A DNA stretch of 64,000 nt from JACCZH01 sp963729445 (GTDB lineage Bacteria; Chloroflexota; Chloroflexia; Thermomicrobiales; CFX8), in the NCBI GenBank assembly GCA_963729445.1, contig CAVSNU010000002.1, positions 1-64,000 of the forward strand. Direction: 5' to 3'. A program made the translations under genes and the position numbers. A model generated the notes under the pieces. The model was not told the DNA's origin and did not search any database. It worked only from the letters and a program-made list of their open reading frames with translations. Numbering within the stretch: the stretch's first letter is position 1; each line of letters begins with the position of its first letter. Positions 52,442 to 61,327 of the stretch are shown one piece after another.

Positions 52442-55396
52442 ATGACCATTGCTGAAAACAGTTTCGAATTCTCATCCTCGATGACGCTGGTCGGCCGCGA
52501 CCATGAGCTCTTGACACTCGAGCAGCTCTTTGCCGAGGCCCGGGCCGGCCACGGTAGCCTGGTGCTCGTCGAAGGCGAAGCAGGAGTCGGCAAATCGGCC
52601 TTGCTTCAAGCATTTGGTAACGAAGCCGAAGCACAATGGGGAGCACTGTGCCTTACGGGGCACTGTTACGCGCTGACCGAAACACCCCCATATGGCCCAT
52701 GGGACGAACTCTTCCTGCGTTTCCAGACAAGAGTTCCAGAGTGCGCCGCGCTTGGCACGATTTCTCCAACCAGCCACACATCTTCGGAAAGCCCGGCAGT
52801 TTTCTTCAAACGGGTTCGTGACATGTTGGCTGACTGCGCGGCCGAGCGTCCTATCCTGCTCCTGCTCGAAGATATCCATTGGGCTGATCCGGCCAGTCTG
52901 GACCTCTTGCGCTATCTTGCCCATTCGATAGATGACATGGCCGTGTTGCTGCTGGCCACCTACGCTGCTGACGAGGTAACTCGCCAGCACCCACTCTACG
53001 CGCTACTTCCAATGCTGGTGCGTGAAGGAAGCACCGTTCGACTTGATGTCCGGCCTCTGTGTCTCACTGACATGCACGCGCTCGTCACCGAACTATTTCA
53101 GCTACCGCAGCCAGACTCCCATAGACTGGCGCAACATCTGTTCTCGCAGTCGGAGGGGAATCCCCTGTTCGCGGGCGAGCTGCTGCGCACGCTGGTAGTC
53201 GACCAGGTCCTACGACAGTCACCTGACGGTGCCTGGCAGCTCGTCGAGGAGCCTGACGCTTCGGTACCAGTTCTGCTACGACAGGTCATTGAGGGAAGGT
53301 TCGCCCGACTCGACCGGGACGCGGCCACCCTGCTTGCAATGGCTGCCGTGATAGGGCAAGAAGCACCCCTCACGATCTGGAGCGCCGTGACAGGTGTTAC
53401 GGAGGACGACTTGCTGACGGTCATGGAACGCGGAGAGCCACAGCTGGTCGGCGTCGAGATGTCCGGCGACCTCGTTCGATTTCGCCACACACTGATTCGC
53501 CAGGTGCTGTATGAGATAGTCACTCCCCCCTGGAGAAGACGCACGCACCGGGCAGCTGCTGAGGCGTTCATCGCCAGCACGCACCACGACCCGGACACCA
53601 TCGCTTACCACTTCCACGAGGCGCGCGATCCCCGCGCAGCAGCCTGGTACATCAAAGCGGGAGAGTGCGCCGAGCGCGCCTCCGATTTCTTGACGGCGGC
53701 CAAACGCTATGAATCCGCTCTCAGCTTGTTGGAGTCACAAGGCGGAGCTCCGCAGGTTCTCAGCAGGTTACGTATCCGGTTGGCATTTCTCTCCATCGGA
53801 CAGACGCCGCACCGCGCACTCGCATACCTCGAGGAGGCGGCTCGTCTTGCGGCAGAATCCGACGACGCGCGAACAGCGGCCCAGGTGATGGCACTCCAGG
53901 GGGTGGCACACCATCGTGTTGGTGCCGTTCAGCAGGGCCTTGCAGAACTCTCGACGGCGGTGGCAGCTCTGGAGGCGCTTCCGCTCGGTGAGCACGATGG
54001 ATCGCCTCTTGAAGAAGAGATCGCGGCCCTCTCCAGTCGAGGAGCGCTCATCGGGGCGCTGATCCAAATGGGTCACCTGGATGAGGCACAGGAGCTCGGC
54101 GAACGCTACGTCGAGAGTATCCGCAGCGACGTTTCTGGATCTCCGAATCCTGGCGCGGCCGCGTATGCCTGGCACGGACTCGCTTGTGGGTATGCGTTGC
54201 GAGGCGAGCCCGAGCTCGTACAGGATGCATTCGCGGAAGCACGCGCCCACTTTGGAACGACCGGTGACCCTCCCCTAGGACTATTTGCCATGCCTGACAT
54301 CCTGTCGCTCGCAATCCTGCCCTATCAGGCCGACAACCTGGCTGAACGCGAAAGGGTGGCAGTCGAGGTGGAGAGTCACTCCTCGCGAGTGATCTCGTCG
54401 CTGACAGGAGCAGAGGCAGATGAGGTTTCGCGCTATCCCTTACTTCCTCTGATGCTCGTCGAAGGTCAGTGGAACGAGGCCAAAGAGACCGCGCAGATGA
54501 TGACCGATCGCAACATCATCGACATCCCGCACTACCACGGGAGTGTCATCGGCCGGATTGCACGCGAACAGGGGGACACAGAGCTCGCATGGCAACTCGT
54601 CACCGAGTCGCTGCCGCGAGGACCTGCCGCTCAACCTGGGAATCAGATCATCACGTTAGCGCTGCCGATGCAGTGTCTGGCTGTAGACCTATCTCTCGAC
54701 GCAGGTAATCTGCTCTCCGCACACGCATGGTTGCAAGCCCACACTCACTGGCTGGAATGGATCGGAGCCGTTCTCGGGCAGGCAGAGAATTCCATGCTCT
54801 GGGCCCAATACGAAACGGCGCTTGGACAGAGCGAAGCAGCCTACGATCACGCCAATCGGGCGTTGGCGCACGCCCTTCAGCCTCGTCAACCCCTCGCGCT
54901 GCTCGCGGCCCATCGCCTGCTTGGCACCCTTGATACTGAGGCGGGGCGTCACGACACCGCCTGGATGCATCTCGGTGCTTCGTTGCGTCTGGCCAGCGCA
55001 TGTGCCGCGCCGTACGAACGCGCCTTGTCCCTCTTCGCAATCGCCAAGTTCTGGCTCGCGCTCAACGAACATCGTCGCGCGCTTACCGCCCTCGACGAGC
55101 TGCGGACCATCTGTGTGCCTCTGGGCGCCATGCCGCTCCTCAACGCGGCGGCACTCCTCTCCCAGCGCGTGACCGGGACACGAGATGCGCGGGACGTGCT
55201 TCCGGCGGGCCTTACTGAGCGCGAGGTTGAAGTGCTGCGTCTGCTGGCCACCGGGTTGACCAATCGAGAAATAGCGGCGCAACTCTTCCTGAGCCCGTTT
55301 ACTGTGAAGCGGCATGTGAGTAACATCCTGACCAAACTGGGAGTGACGAACCGTGCCGCCGCTACACGGTCCGCCGTCGATCACGGCCTGATGTGA
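52442..55396 (+). CDS. Large ATPase transcriptional regulator of the LuxR (LAL) type
   Basis: The protein has 984 aa. The ATG at 52,442 (MTIAENSFEF) has AGGGG upstream; an in-frame extension to 52,316 lacks a ribosome binding site. An AAA-type ATPase domain begins MTLVGRDHELLTLEQLFAEA with Walker A GEAGVGKSALLQAF and a later LLLLEDIHWADPASLDLLRY (Walker B-like). A long helical, TPR-like region follows (about 400-900). The C-terminus is a LuxR DNA-binding helix-turn-helix: LTEREVEVLRLLATGLTNRE, IAAQLFLSPFTVKRHVSNIL, TKLGVTNRAAATRSAV. LAL regulators activate operons after binding a ligand. The target is unknown; it faces away from grpE. Confidence 0.92.
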   Translation: MTIAENSFEFSSSMTLVGRDHELLTLEQLFAEARAGHGSLVLVEGEAGVGKSALLQAFGNEAEAQWGALCLTGHCYALTETPPYGPWDELFLRFQTRVPECAALGTISPTSHTSSESPAVFFKRVRDMLADCAAERPILLLLEDIHWADPASLDLLRYLAHSIDDMAVLLLATYAADEVTRQHPLYALLPMLVREGSTVRLDVRPLCLTDMHALVTELFQLPQPDSHRLAQHLFSQSEGNPLFAGELLRTLVVDQVLRQSPDGAWQLVEEPDASVPVLLRQVIEGRFARLDRDAATLLAMAAVIGQEAPLTIWSAVTGVTEDDLLTVMERGEPQLVGVEMSGDLVRFRHTLIRQVLYEIVTPPWRRRTHRAAAEAFIASTHHDPDTIAYHFHEARDPRAAAWYIKAGECAERASDFLTAAKRYESALSLLESQGGAPQVLSRLRIRLAFLSIGQTPHRALAYLEEAARLAAESDDARTAAQVMALQGVAHHRVGAVQQGLAELSTAVAALEALPLGEHDGSPLEEEIAALSSRGALIGALIQMGHLDEAQELGERYVESIRSDVSGSPNPGAAAYAWHGLACGYALRGEPELVQDAFAEARAHFGTTGDPPLGLFAMPDILSLAILPYQADNLAERERVAVEVESHSSRVISSLTGAEADEVSRYPLLPLMLVEGQWNEAKETAQMMTDRNIIDIPHYHGSVIGRIAREQGDTELAWQLVTESLPRGPAAQPGNQIITLALPMQCLAVDLSLDAGNLLSAHAWLQAHTHWLEWIGAVLGQAENSMLWAQYETALGQSEAAYDHANRALAHALQPRQPLALLAAHRLLGTLDTEAGRHDTAWMHLGASLRLASACAAPYERALSLFAIAKFWLALNEHRRALTALDELRTICVPLGAMPLLNAAALLSQRVTGTRDARDVLPAGLTEREVEVLRLLATGLTNREIAAQLFLSPFTVKRHVSNILTKLGVTNRAAATRSAVDHGLM

Positions 55397-55980
55397 ACGC
55401 GAAGCTCGGCCCCCTGTGCGTCCGCATGACGTCCGGACAACTCGCCAACGTTTCAATCCCTGGCGCTCATGCTGAGACGCCTGGAGGGGTTGTCGGACAC
55501 CGCGCTGCGTCGCGGCGTCGTGTGTTGCGATCCTCAGGATACAGCGATCGTTTCGGCTACGATCACCCTCTCGGTCTTGCAGTCGTAGCAGGAGGGGTTG
55601 AGACACGCGAGCAATGCGACCTACTGCCACACTCAGTACTGGACCATAGGGGCGTTGTCACTCCGGGATTCCGTCTCTAGGTAGGGGAGGAGCTCGTCTC
55701 CTCCCGAAACCCCGGTCCGCTCGACGGGAGGAGACGAGCTCCTCCCCTACGGGAGTGACACCATCATCGTGGTCTAGTACTTAGCTTCGACCAGGCCCAG
55801 GGTTAATACAGTTCCCATCCTGTCCCGGCAGATGCCTTCGAGGCGTTACTCAACCGTGAGGCTCACGATCCATGGACAGAGCCACTCCGTTGACGGCATC
55901 TGGTGGCAGCTGGCCAGGGAGACACAGACGACCGCCCCGGAATGGGGCGGTCGAGCATCACCAGCAGATTGTCTCGGTGG
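55397..55980. other. Intergenic region containing a foldback element
   Basis: No supported gene lies between the regulator and the selenium-binding protein gene. The region is dominated by the inverted-repeat element at 55,635-55,781. A short reverse-strand frame near 55,870 is not convincing. Confidence 0.45.
55635..55781. repeat. MITE-like foldback element
   Basis: The element starts AGTACTGGACCA and ends in the near-reverse-complement TGGTCTAGTACT; the outer 30 bases pair at 22 of 30 positions. Inside lies a perfect 26-base inverted repeat (55,681-55,706 and 55,725-55,750) beginning GTAGGGGAGGAGCTCGTCTC, separated by 18 bases. The adjoining TGTCACTCC/GGAGTGACA pair belongs to the outer arms. 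It has no coding capacity. The pattern fits a miniature inverted-repeat element or a strong RNA hairpin. No target-site duplication is obvious. Confidence 0.65.
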
Positions 55981-57339
55981 TTACTGGAAAATCTCGGTCG
56001 TGCAGTCACCGCCCGGCAGATGGATCTCGTGCCCGCGGGCAGCACCGAAATCGACGGAGAAGTTCTCATCGACCTGCATTCCGCCTTCGGGAAGACAATC
56101 TATCTTCATCATCCAGGACGAGAGATCCGGGTAGAACTGGTTATCCCAGGAGGAGTACAGCGAGTTCGTCAGATAGAGGCGCCGGCCATCCTTGCTGAGC
56201 TGGAGCATCTGAGGACCACCGGTAAGGGGCCGCGCTACGTCAGGCTCATGACCGATGACGCCACCTAACCAGACCTGGCCTGTCAGCCGGGGATGCGCGG
56301 GATCCGAGATGTCGTACTGCCTCAGGTCGCCGTGCAACCAGTTCGAGAAGTAGAGGAAGCGGTCATCCATCGACACGACGAGATCCGTTATCAACCCCGG
56401 TACAGGGAACGGCCATCCATCCACCTCGACTGGTTCAACCTGGATCACGTTCTCTGCGTGCCACGCGCCATTGTCACGTTCCCAGTGGAACATCGCACTC
56501 GACAACGCCGCACCAACAAACCCCGACTCGGCATCGGGATTATGCAGCCAGCGCACTTCGAGTGGAATCATGCCCTCCTGTCCAAGGTCGATCGACTGCG
56601 CGACGCGGCGCTCGTCGAGATCCCAGAAGTGGATGCTCTGTCCATACTTACCGGCCGCGACGTCATCGAGATTGAAGCCATCTTGAAAGGTGTTCGGTGC
56701 GGCCCACTCACTCGAGATCATGGTATTTTTTCGTGGCTGATACCAGAAATCATAGTTGAACTGCACACCGTTAGAGTCATTCTCCCAGCGGCCAAGCACA
56801 TCGAAGTTCCTGGCATCCAGAATGACGAAGCCGCCAGGAGCATTTCCGTCAGCGTCACCCAGCATACTCATGACAACGATGTCACCCGGCATGCAATGGA
56901 CGGTGTGGGGGGCCGATAACCCCGTCTTTTCCTTGATCTCATCACCTGATATCACCTTGGAGATCTCGGGGCGCCGCGGATCGCTGAGGACGTCGACGAT
57001 ATGAACGTTGGTCGAACGAAATCCGGGTACGACAAGGAACTGTCTGTTCAAATCCGTGTGACAGGCGCTGCTACATACCTGCCAGCCGAAATGATGCAGC
57101 TCGTTCCCGATGGTTGGCATTGGAGTGCGGTGAACGATCTGGGCGTAGGTGTCAGACTCGGGATTCAGATCGACGGTGGCGAGGAAATCAGGCTCCTCGA
57201 CCCCCGTGCCGGTATGCAGACAGGCGACGTAGGCCAGCTCTTCTGGCGCTGCCTGCATAGCCTCTTCTGGTGAAGCGTACCCAACACTCTGCCCGTTCGA
57301 GTGATCCTGGTGTGCATGCGTCTGGTCCTCAGTGGTCAT
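55981..57339 (-). CDS. Selenium-binding protein SBP56 / methanethiol oxidase
   Basis: The protein has 452 aa and an intact frame from ATG at 57,339 (GGAGAGAG upstream). Motifs: PEELAYVACLHTGTGVEEPD, FLATVDLNPESDTYAQIVHR, GNELHHFGWQVCSSACHTDL, FLVVPGFRSTNVHIVDVLSD, GFVILDARNFDVLGRWEND, and the end part EGGMQVDENFSVDFGAARGH. The repeated beta-propeller blades and ELHHxGWxxCSS are typical of SBP56 proteins, which bacteria use as copper-dependent methanethiol oxidases; animal homologues bind selenium. The Cys in VACLHTG corresponds to the proposed selenium-binding Cys. It sits 475 bases from the metal-homeostasis operon, in the same direction. Confidence 0.9.
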   Translation of the reverse strand: MTTEDQTHAHQDHSNGQSVGYASPEEAMQAAPEELAYVACLHTGTGVEEPDFLATVDLNPESDTYAQIVHRTPMPTIGNELHHFGWQVCSSACHTDLNRQFLVVPGFRSTNVHIVDVLSDPRRPEISKVISGDEIKEKTGLSAPHTVHCMPGDIVVMSMLGDADGNAPGGFVILDARNFDVLGRWENDSNGVQFNYDFWYQPRKNTMISSEWAAPNTFQDGFNLDDVAAGKYGQSIHFWDLDERRVAQSIDLGQEGMIPLEVRWLHNPDAESGFVGAALSSAMFHWERDNGAWHAENVIQVEPVEVDGWPFPVPGLITDLVVSMDDRFLYFSNWLHGDLRQYDISDPAHPRLTGQVWLGGVIGHEPDVARPLTGGPQMLQLSKDGRRLYLTNSLYSSWDNQFYPDLSSWMMKIDCLPEGGMQVDENFSVDFGAARGHEIHLPGGDCTTEIFQ

Positions 57340-57814
57340 GACTCTCTCCTGTCTGAGTTAGTGGAACGAAATGCAGCCGACCTTCAGACCGAAGCTCGCT
57401 CTCATCCCTCCTATCGGCAGCTGCTGTCAACCAAGAGCTCCCGTACCGGGGAAACATCGTGATAGATGTCCGCATTAGGTAAAAAAACAAAGTGCAGAAT
57501 TAAGATAACAGGCATATCGAAGGAGTCAAGCCCGCCATCGCAGGGCAAGACCGCGCATCGATCCTCCTGAAACGTGCCCGACGATGCCCGCCCGATTTAC
57601 GCCGGACACTCCGTCAACAACCACCAGCAGAATTTCGATCTATCGGGTCGAGAGCGCGCCGAGGACCGGTATCGAGTCTGACTGGTTCGTCCGGCCACGT
57701 CGGTTGAGATCTGCTCCGGACGCGAATGATGTATCCGCTCAAGCGATATCGTTAGCCGGCACCAAAGGGATGACGAGATATGCAACAAACGCCGGTTCAC
57801 GGTGCATCCCGACA
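57340..57814. other. Intergenic region, nothing convincing
   Basis: These 475 bases lie between the SBP56 and dtxR genes. They hold no supported gene. One half-site resembling a DtxR box (ATTAGGT near 57,473) is present, without its partner arm. Confidence 0.4.
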
Positions 57815-58321
57815 TCAGCGAGAACTGCCCATTTGGTTATGTTGAGTTAGCATTCGGTCACGTGGTGTCGGTGCGTCATTGCTCAAGCCCGATGGATCGC
57901 TACACGGCCGTGCCCTGAGCCGCTCAGCAATGCGAGCAAGCGATTGGCTCGAAAGAGCGTGTTCCATGTCGTCCGCATCCCGGCTCTCATGGTCCTCCGC
58001 GTAGCCGAGAGCCGCGACGAGAAAGGCTACGATGAGCGAGTGCCGCTTAACGAGTTCCGACGCGATGCCCTCCCCTGTTGGGGTTAAGGTCATTGGCCGG
58101 TAGGGAGTGTGTGCAACGAGGTCGCGTTCCACCAGGCGCTTGACCATCTCGGTCACCGAAGGCGGCGCAACTGCCAGATATCCCGCCAACACCTGGGTCG
58201 TGACAGCAACGCACTGCTGATCGATCAGGTAGATCGCTTTGAGGTAATCCTCCATCGCCGGGCTCAGGTCAGGTGTCGCGAATAGAGTTGTGCCGGGCGG
58301 CAGCGTGGCCCGTCTGGTCAT
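57815..58321 (-). CDS. DtxR/MntR-family metal-dependent repressor
   Basis: The protein has 168 aa. The ATG at 58,321 has GGAGGT eight bases upstream and lies just after the ZIP stop. A winged helix (LSPAMEDYLKAIYLIDQQCV, AVTTQVLAGYLAVAPPSVTE, MVKRLVERDLVAHTPYRPMT) is followed by the dimerisation region (SLIVAFLVAALGYAEDHESR, DADDMEHALSSQSLARIAER). The AVAPPSVTEMVKRL helix and E-H metal ligands (EDHESRDADDMEH) fit the family. It represses manganese or iron genes when metal is bound. A short, unusual C-terminal tail follows. A DtxR-like box upstream of the first gene of the operon is its likely operator. Confidence 0.85.
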   Translation of the reverse strand: MTRRATLPPGTTLFATPDLSPAMEDYLKAIYLIDQQCVAVTTQVLAGYLAVAPPSVTEMVKRLVERDLVAHTPYRPMTLTPTGEGIASELVKRHSLIVAFLVAALGYAEDHESRDADDMEHALSSQSLARIAERLRARPCSDPSGLSNDAPTPRDRMLTQHNQMGSSR

Positions 58322-58326
58322 GGCGT

Positions 58327-59559
58327 TCAACCTCCAACAACCAGCGCGGTCGCGTACATGACCGCGATGCCGGCCGTGACCCCGCCGAACGTCGTCCAGT
58401 TCAGCGCCGGCAGGTTGTCACGCTCCGCACCATGGGCGATGATTCGCGACACCTCGACGACGACCTGGGCGATTGCGCCAATGCCGATCGCCAGGAAAAT
58501 CGTCGTCCAGAGCGGTGAGTAGATGAATCCGCCGATCCAGACGCCAAGGATGGCTGGTGCACCGGCGAGCAGGGCCAGACCTGCGAAGTGTTTGAGTGCG
58601 GGGCGCTCGCGCAGGATCGGCGCGGCGATCCCGACACCTTCGGTGACGTTGTGCAGCGTAAAGCCCACGATGAGGAAGACGCCCAGGGCGACCTCGCCCA
58701 GCGCGAACGCTGCGCCGATCGCGAGCCCTTCGCCCAGGTTGTGCAGGCCGATACCGAGCGCCAGACGGTAGGCGATCGGAAGGCCCCGCTGTACGCCATC
58801 ACCCTTGCGGCTGGCGATGGTCATCAGCAGCAGGAACGTCAACCCGGCTATCACCGGGACGAGAAGTGACCCTTCGAACGCCTGGGGAACCGCCAGCGCA
58901 ACATTCTGGGCTTCCCCGAACATGTCGACGACGAGGAACACCAGCAGCCCGACCGTCAGCGCCAGAATGAAGCTCATGCCGGTCGAGCCGAGCCGGCGCA
59001 TGAACGGATACCAGAGCAATCCGAGCGCAACCGGAATGACGCCGACATAGATGCCAATCAGCGCGAAGCGGGCAAACGTGCTGCGGTTTGCCGCGGGCGA
59101 CTCGACGGCCACCGGGATCTCAGCGTCAAACACCACGCCCGTCTCAGAAATCAGTGCGATCGCATGTGCCTCACCCTCCACCCAGGGATAGGGAATGGTG
59201 ATCGTCGCAGATTCTAACCGCCCGAGCGTGCGATCACCGTCGATCTCGTGCGGCCAGTAGGCGTCGTCAACCAGCACCTGGGCGATCGTGATCGGGTCCG
59301 GGCCGTCGTTGACGACAGTCAGCACGATCTCGTTCGGTTCCGGGAGTGCCACCCGCTGGACGTTCAGTTCCTCGATCGGGGGCACCGTGCGGTCGCCAAG
59401 CCCGGCATCCGTGGCGACGATCACGGCCAGCGCACCAGCGAGCAGAACAAGAGGCAGCAATCCGAGCCCGATCCATCTGAGCGTCCAGAGATCGGCCCTC
59501 TCGTCGCCCGCCGCCTGCGGTGAGGTTTCGGGCGTCTTACGAATCGTCGTCTCGCTCAT
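58327..59559 (-). CDS. ZIP family metal transporter with an extracytoplasmic N-terminal domain
   Basis: The protein has 410 aa; the ATG at 59,559 overlaps the upstream stop as ATGA. After a first membrane helix (GLGLLPLVLLAGALAVIVAT) a small soluble domain of about 130 residues (PIEELNVQRVALPEPNEIVL, VNDGPDPITIAQVLVDDAYW) lies outside. Then come the ZIP helices with GIGLHNLGEGLAIGAAFALG and GFTLHNVTEGVGIAAPIL, the two HNxxEG motifs that bind transported metal. Substrates are typically Zn, Fe or Mn. The extra outer domain is not a usual ZIP part and may bind metal or a partner. It lies between the multicopper oxidase and dtxR genes. Confidence 0.85.
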   Translation of the reverse strand: MSETTIRKTPETSPQAAGDERADLWTLRWIGLGLLPLVLLAGALAVIVATDAGLGDRTVPPIEELNVQRVALPEPNEIVLTVVNDGPDPITIAQVLVDDAYWPHEIDGDRTLGRLESATITIPYPWVEGEAHAIALISETGVVFDAEIPVAVESPAANRSTFARFALIGIYVGVIPVALGLLWYPFMRRLGSTGMSFILALTVGLLVFLVVDMFGEAQNVALAVPQAFEGSLLVPVIAGLTFLLLMTIASRKGDGVQRGLPIAYRLALGIGLHNLGEGLAIGAAFALGEVALGVFLIVGFTLHNVTEGVGIAAPILRERPALKHFAGLALLAGAPAILGVWIGGFIYSPLWTTIFLAIGIGAIAQVVVEVSRIIAHGAERDNLPALNWTTFGGVTAGIAVMYATALVVGG

Positions 59560-60696
59560 TCGACCACCTCGAATGCGCTCATCCAGCCCAGTTCGGCAAA
59601 CTCGGACTCGTGCGGCGTGGAACATGTAGAGTCCGGGCTCGTAATCCTTTGAAGGAGAATTCGAGGATGCCGCGCTGCGCCTGACCCTGCATGATCGTGT
59701 CGACCGTCCGCAGAGTTGGCTCGAGCGTCGTGCCGGGGTCGTAGTAGTCGAAGAAGTTGGCGTGCAGATGGAAGGAGTTGATCGGGTCGAACTCGGTCAC
59801 GTTGACCAGATAGATGCGCACCGGCCGGTCGCGCTCGACCCGGATCGGGTGCTTCATGTAATGGAAGGCGACCGAGTTGACCGCGTAGACCTCGTTCTCG
59901 GCAGTCGAAGGTGGTGTCGAACGCGTTCATCACCATGACGAACTCCTGCCACTCCTGTGACTCCGGATAGTCCGGATGCCGTGAGCGGGCCCGCTCACCT
60001 CGCTTTGCCGGGTCGGGGTTGATGATGAACGCCCCGTACAGACCCTTGTGGATGTGCCGTTTCAATGGCGTGGAGTGGCAGTGGTAGAGGTGGCAGCCGA
60101 AGGGAGCGGCATCGAACTCATAGGTGAAGCTGTCGCCTGGATCGATATTCCCGCGGCCGATGCCGGTGACGCCATCCATGATAGGCCGAATGGATGCCGT
60201 GAAAGTGGATCGTGTGCGGGTGCGTGCCAGCGTTGGTGAAGTGGAGCCGCAGCCGGTCACCCTCGTTGCAGCGCAGGGTCGGACCGGGCACCTGGCCGTT
60301 GTAGGTCCAGGCCGGGAAGAAGACCCCCGGCGCGATCTCGATCTCGCGGTCGAAGGCCACGATCTGGTATTCGCGCAGGGTCTGCCCGTCCGGCAGCGTG
60401 CTCGTCGCGCCGTAGTCGAATGTCGTCAGAAAGGCCATAGGGTCGATGCCGATGGCATCTGGGCCGACCTCGCCGACCGTCATCGACTGGCCGTGCGCGT
60501 CCATTGTCGTCTCGTCGTGGAATGCTGCGGGTTGTGGCGTCGTCACGCTAGCCCCGGCATGTCCATGATGACTGCCGGTCGACGCTTGGTTCGCTTCTGA
60601 CACCAGGAGGGTCAGCGCGCCGCCAGTGCTTGCGAGCGCGGCACTCACCGTTCCTGCCCTCAGCAGATCGCGCCGGGAAAACCGCTTCCAAACCAT
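59556..60696 (-). CDS. Multicopper oxidase, frame broken by four single-base insertions
   Basis: The start MVWKRFSRRDLLRAGTVSAA is a twin-arginine signal peptide. Copper motifs are HTIHFHGIH (type 2/3), CHLYHCHSTPLKRHI (type 1/3), HLHANFFDYYDPGTTLEP and the last GLYMFHAHESEFAELGWMSA. Laid out in the correct frames they give the HxH, HCHxxxH and HxHANF patterns of a two- or three-domain oxidase. Four single-base insertions are placed near 59,624, 59,648, 59,903 and 60,184; removing them makes the length 379 codons. Unlike the neighbours, this gene is damaged, by real mutation or by local sequence error. Ferroxidase or Mn oxidase activity is possible. Confidence 0.8.
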
Positions 60697-60756
60697 TCGC
60701 TGTCCTCCGTTCTCTCGGGAGGCTAGATCATGGATAAGCGATATAGAATTTGAAAA

Positions 60757-60775
60757 TTAGCTTAGGCTAATCCCG
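60757..60775 (-). promoter_or_regulatory. DtxR/MntR-like operator box
   Basis: The plus strand reads TTAGCTTAGGCTAATCCCG. The core TTAGGCTAA matches the centre of the DtxR consensus (TWAGGTTAGSCTAACCTWA), with about 14 of 19 positions agreeing. It lies 61 bases upstream of the multicopper oxidase start, overlapping the likely -35 region, with TATATC about where a -10 would be. The operon ends with the DtxR-family gene itself, so autoregulation is likely. Confidence 0.6.
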
Positions 60776-61195
60776 ACGAAAATGCAAGCCCCCGGTCATA
60801 GTTCCGCGTCGTCGACGATGTCCCCGAGAGCTTGTCGCCGTCGCTTGCCAGGTAGCAGTTCTCGATCATGCCGAGCAGGCGGATCGACACATCAGGAGCC
60901 GCTGAGACTCGACACTGATCAAGGTACGCTTCAATGCGATACTCTCAGCAGCTCTGGTACCGGTGAGATTGACGCGTCCGGCTCCTGCAATTTGACGAAC
61001 TGCAGCCACACGCTCGTCCTGATGCGAGCATCAGACGAAAACGCACTCTGTTTGAGTTCGTACTACGGAAAGCTGATCCCGGCGTTCCGCCGTTCCGCCA
61101 ACCCGTCGCTTTCTGTCCGGAGGCGGAAACTGGCACAAGAGGCTGAAGCACAGATCGGTTCAGAAAGGGGCGGCGTGAGTGGATTTGATACTCGG
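60776..61195. other. Intergenic region, nothing convincing
   Basis: These 420 bases lie between the DtxR-like box and tRNA-Glu. A minus-strand fragment reading IRLLGMIENCYLASDGDKLS is too short to assign. I see no terminator with a T-tract. Confidence 0.4.
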
Positions 61196-61269
61196 TACCC
61201 CCAGCGGGATTCGAACCCGCGATCTCCACCTTGAAAGGGTGGTGTCCTAGGCCTCTAGACGATGGGGGC
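61196..61269 (-). tRNA. tRNA-Glu (UUC)
   Basis: A 74-base minus-strand cloverleaf has acceptor arm GCCCCCA / TGGGGGT with discriminator A, anticodon stem CCACC / GGTGG and loop CTTTCAA, giving anticodon TTC. The T arm is CGCGGGTTCGAATCCCG. No CCA is encoded. It lies just after the comEC stop region. Confidence 0.93.
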
Positions 61270-61327
61270 GTAGTGACCACGATCATATATTTTACGATAA
61301 ATCGGTTCCTCTTGTCTACCTGCCCTC

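Noticed and set aside
57465..57485. Second DtxR box upstream of the SBP56 gene
   Set aside because: Only the half-site ATTAGGT is present, without the matching CTAA arm.
60780..61195. Fragmentary protein on the minus strand near 60,850
   Set aside because: The readable stretch is only about 20 residues and the frame does not extend.
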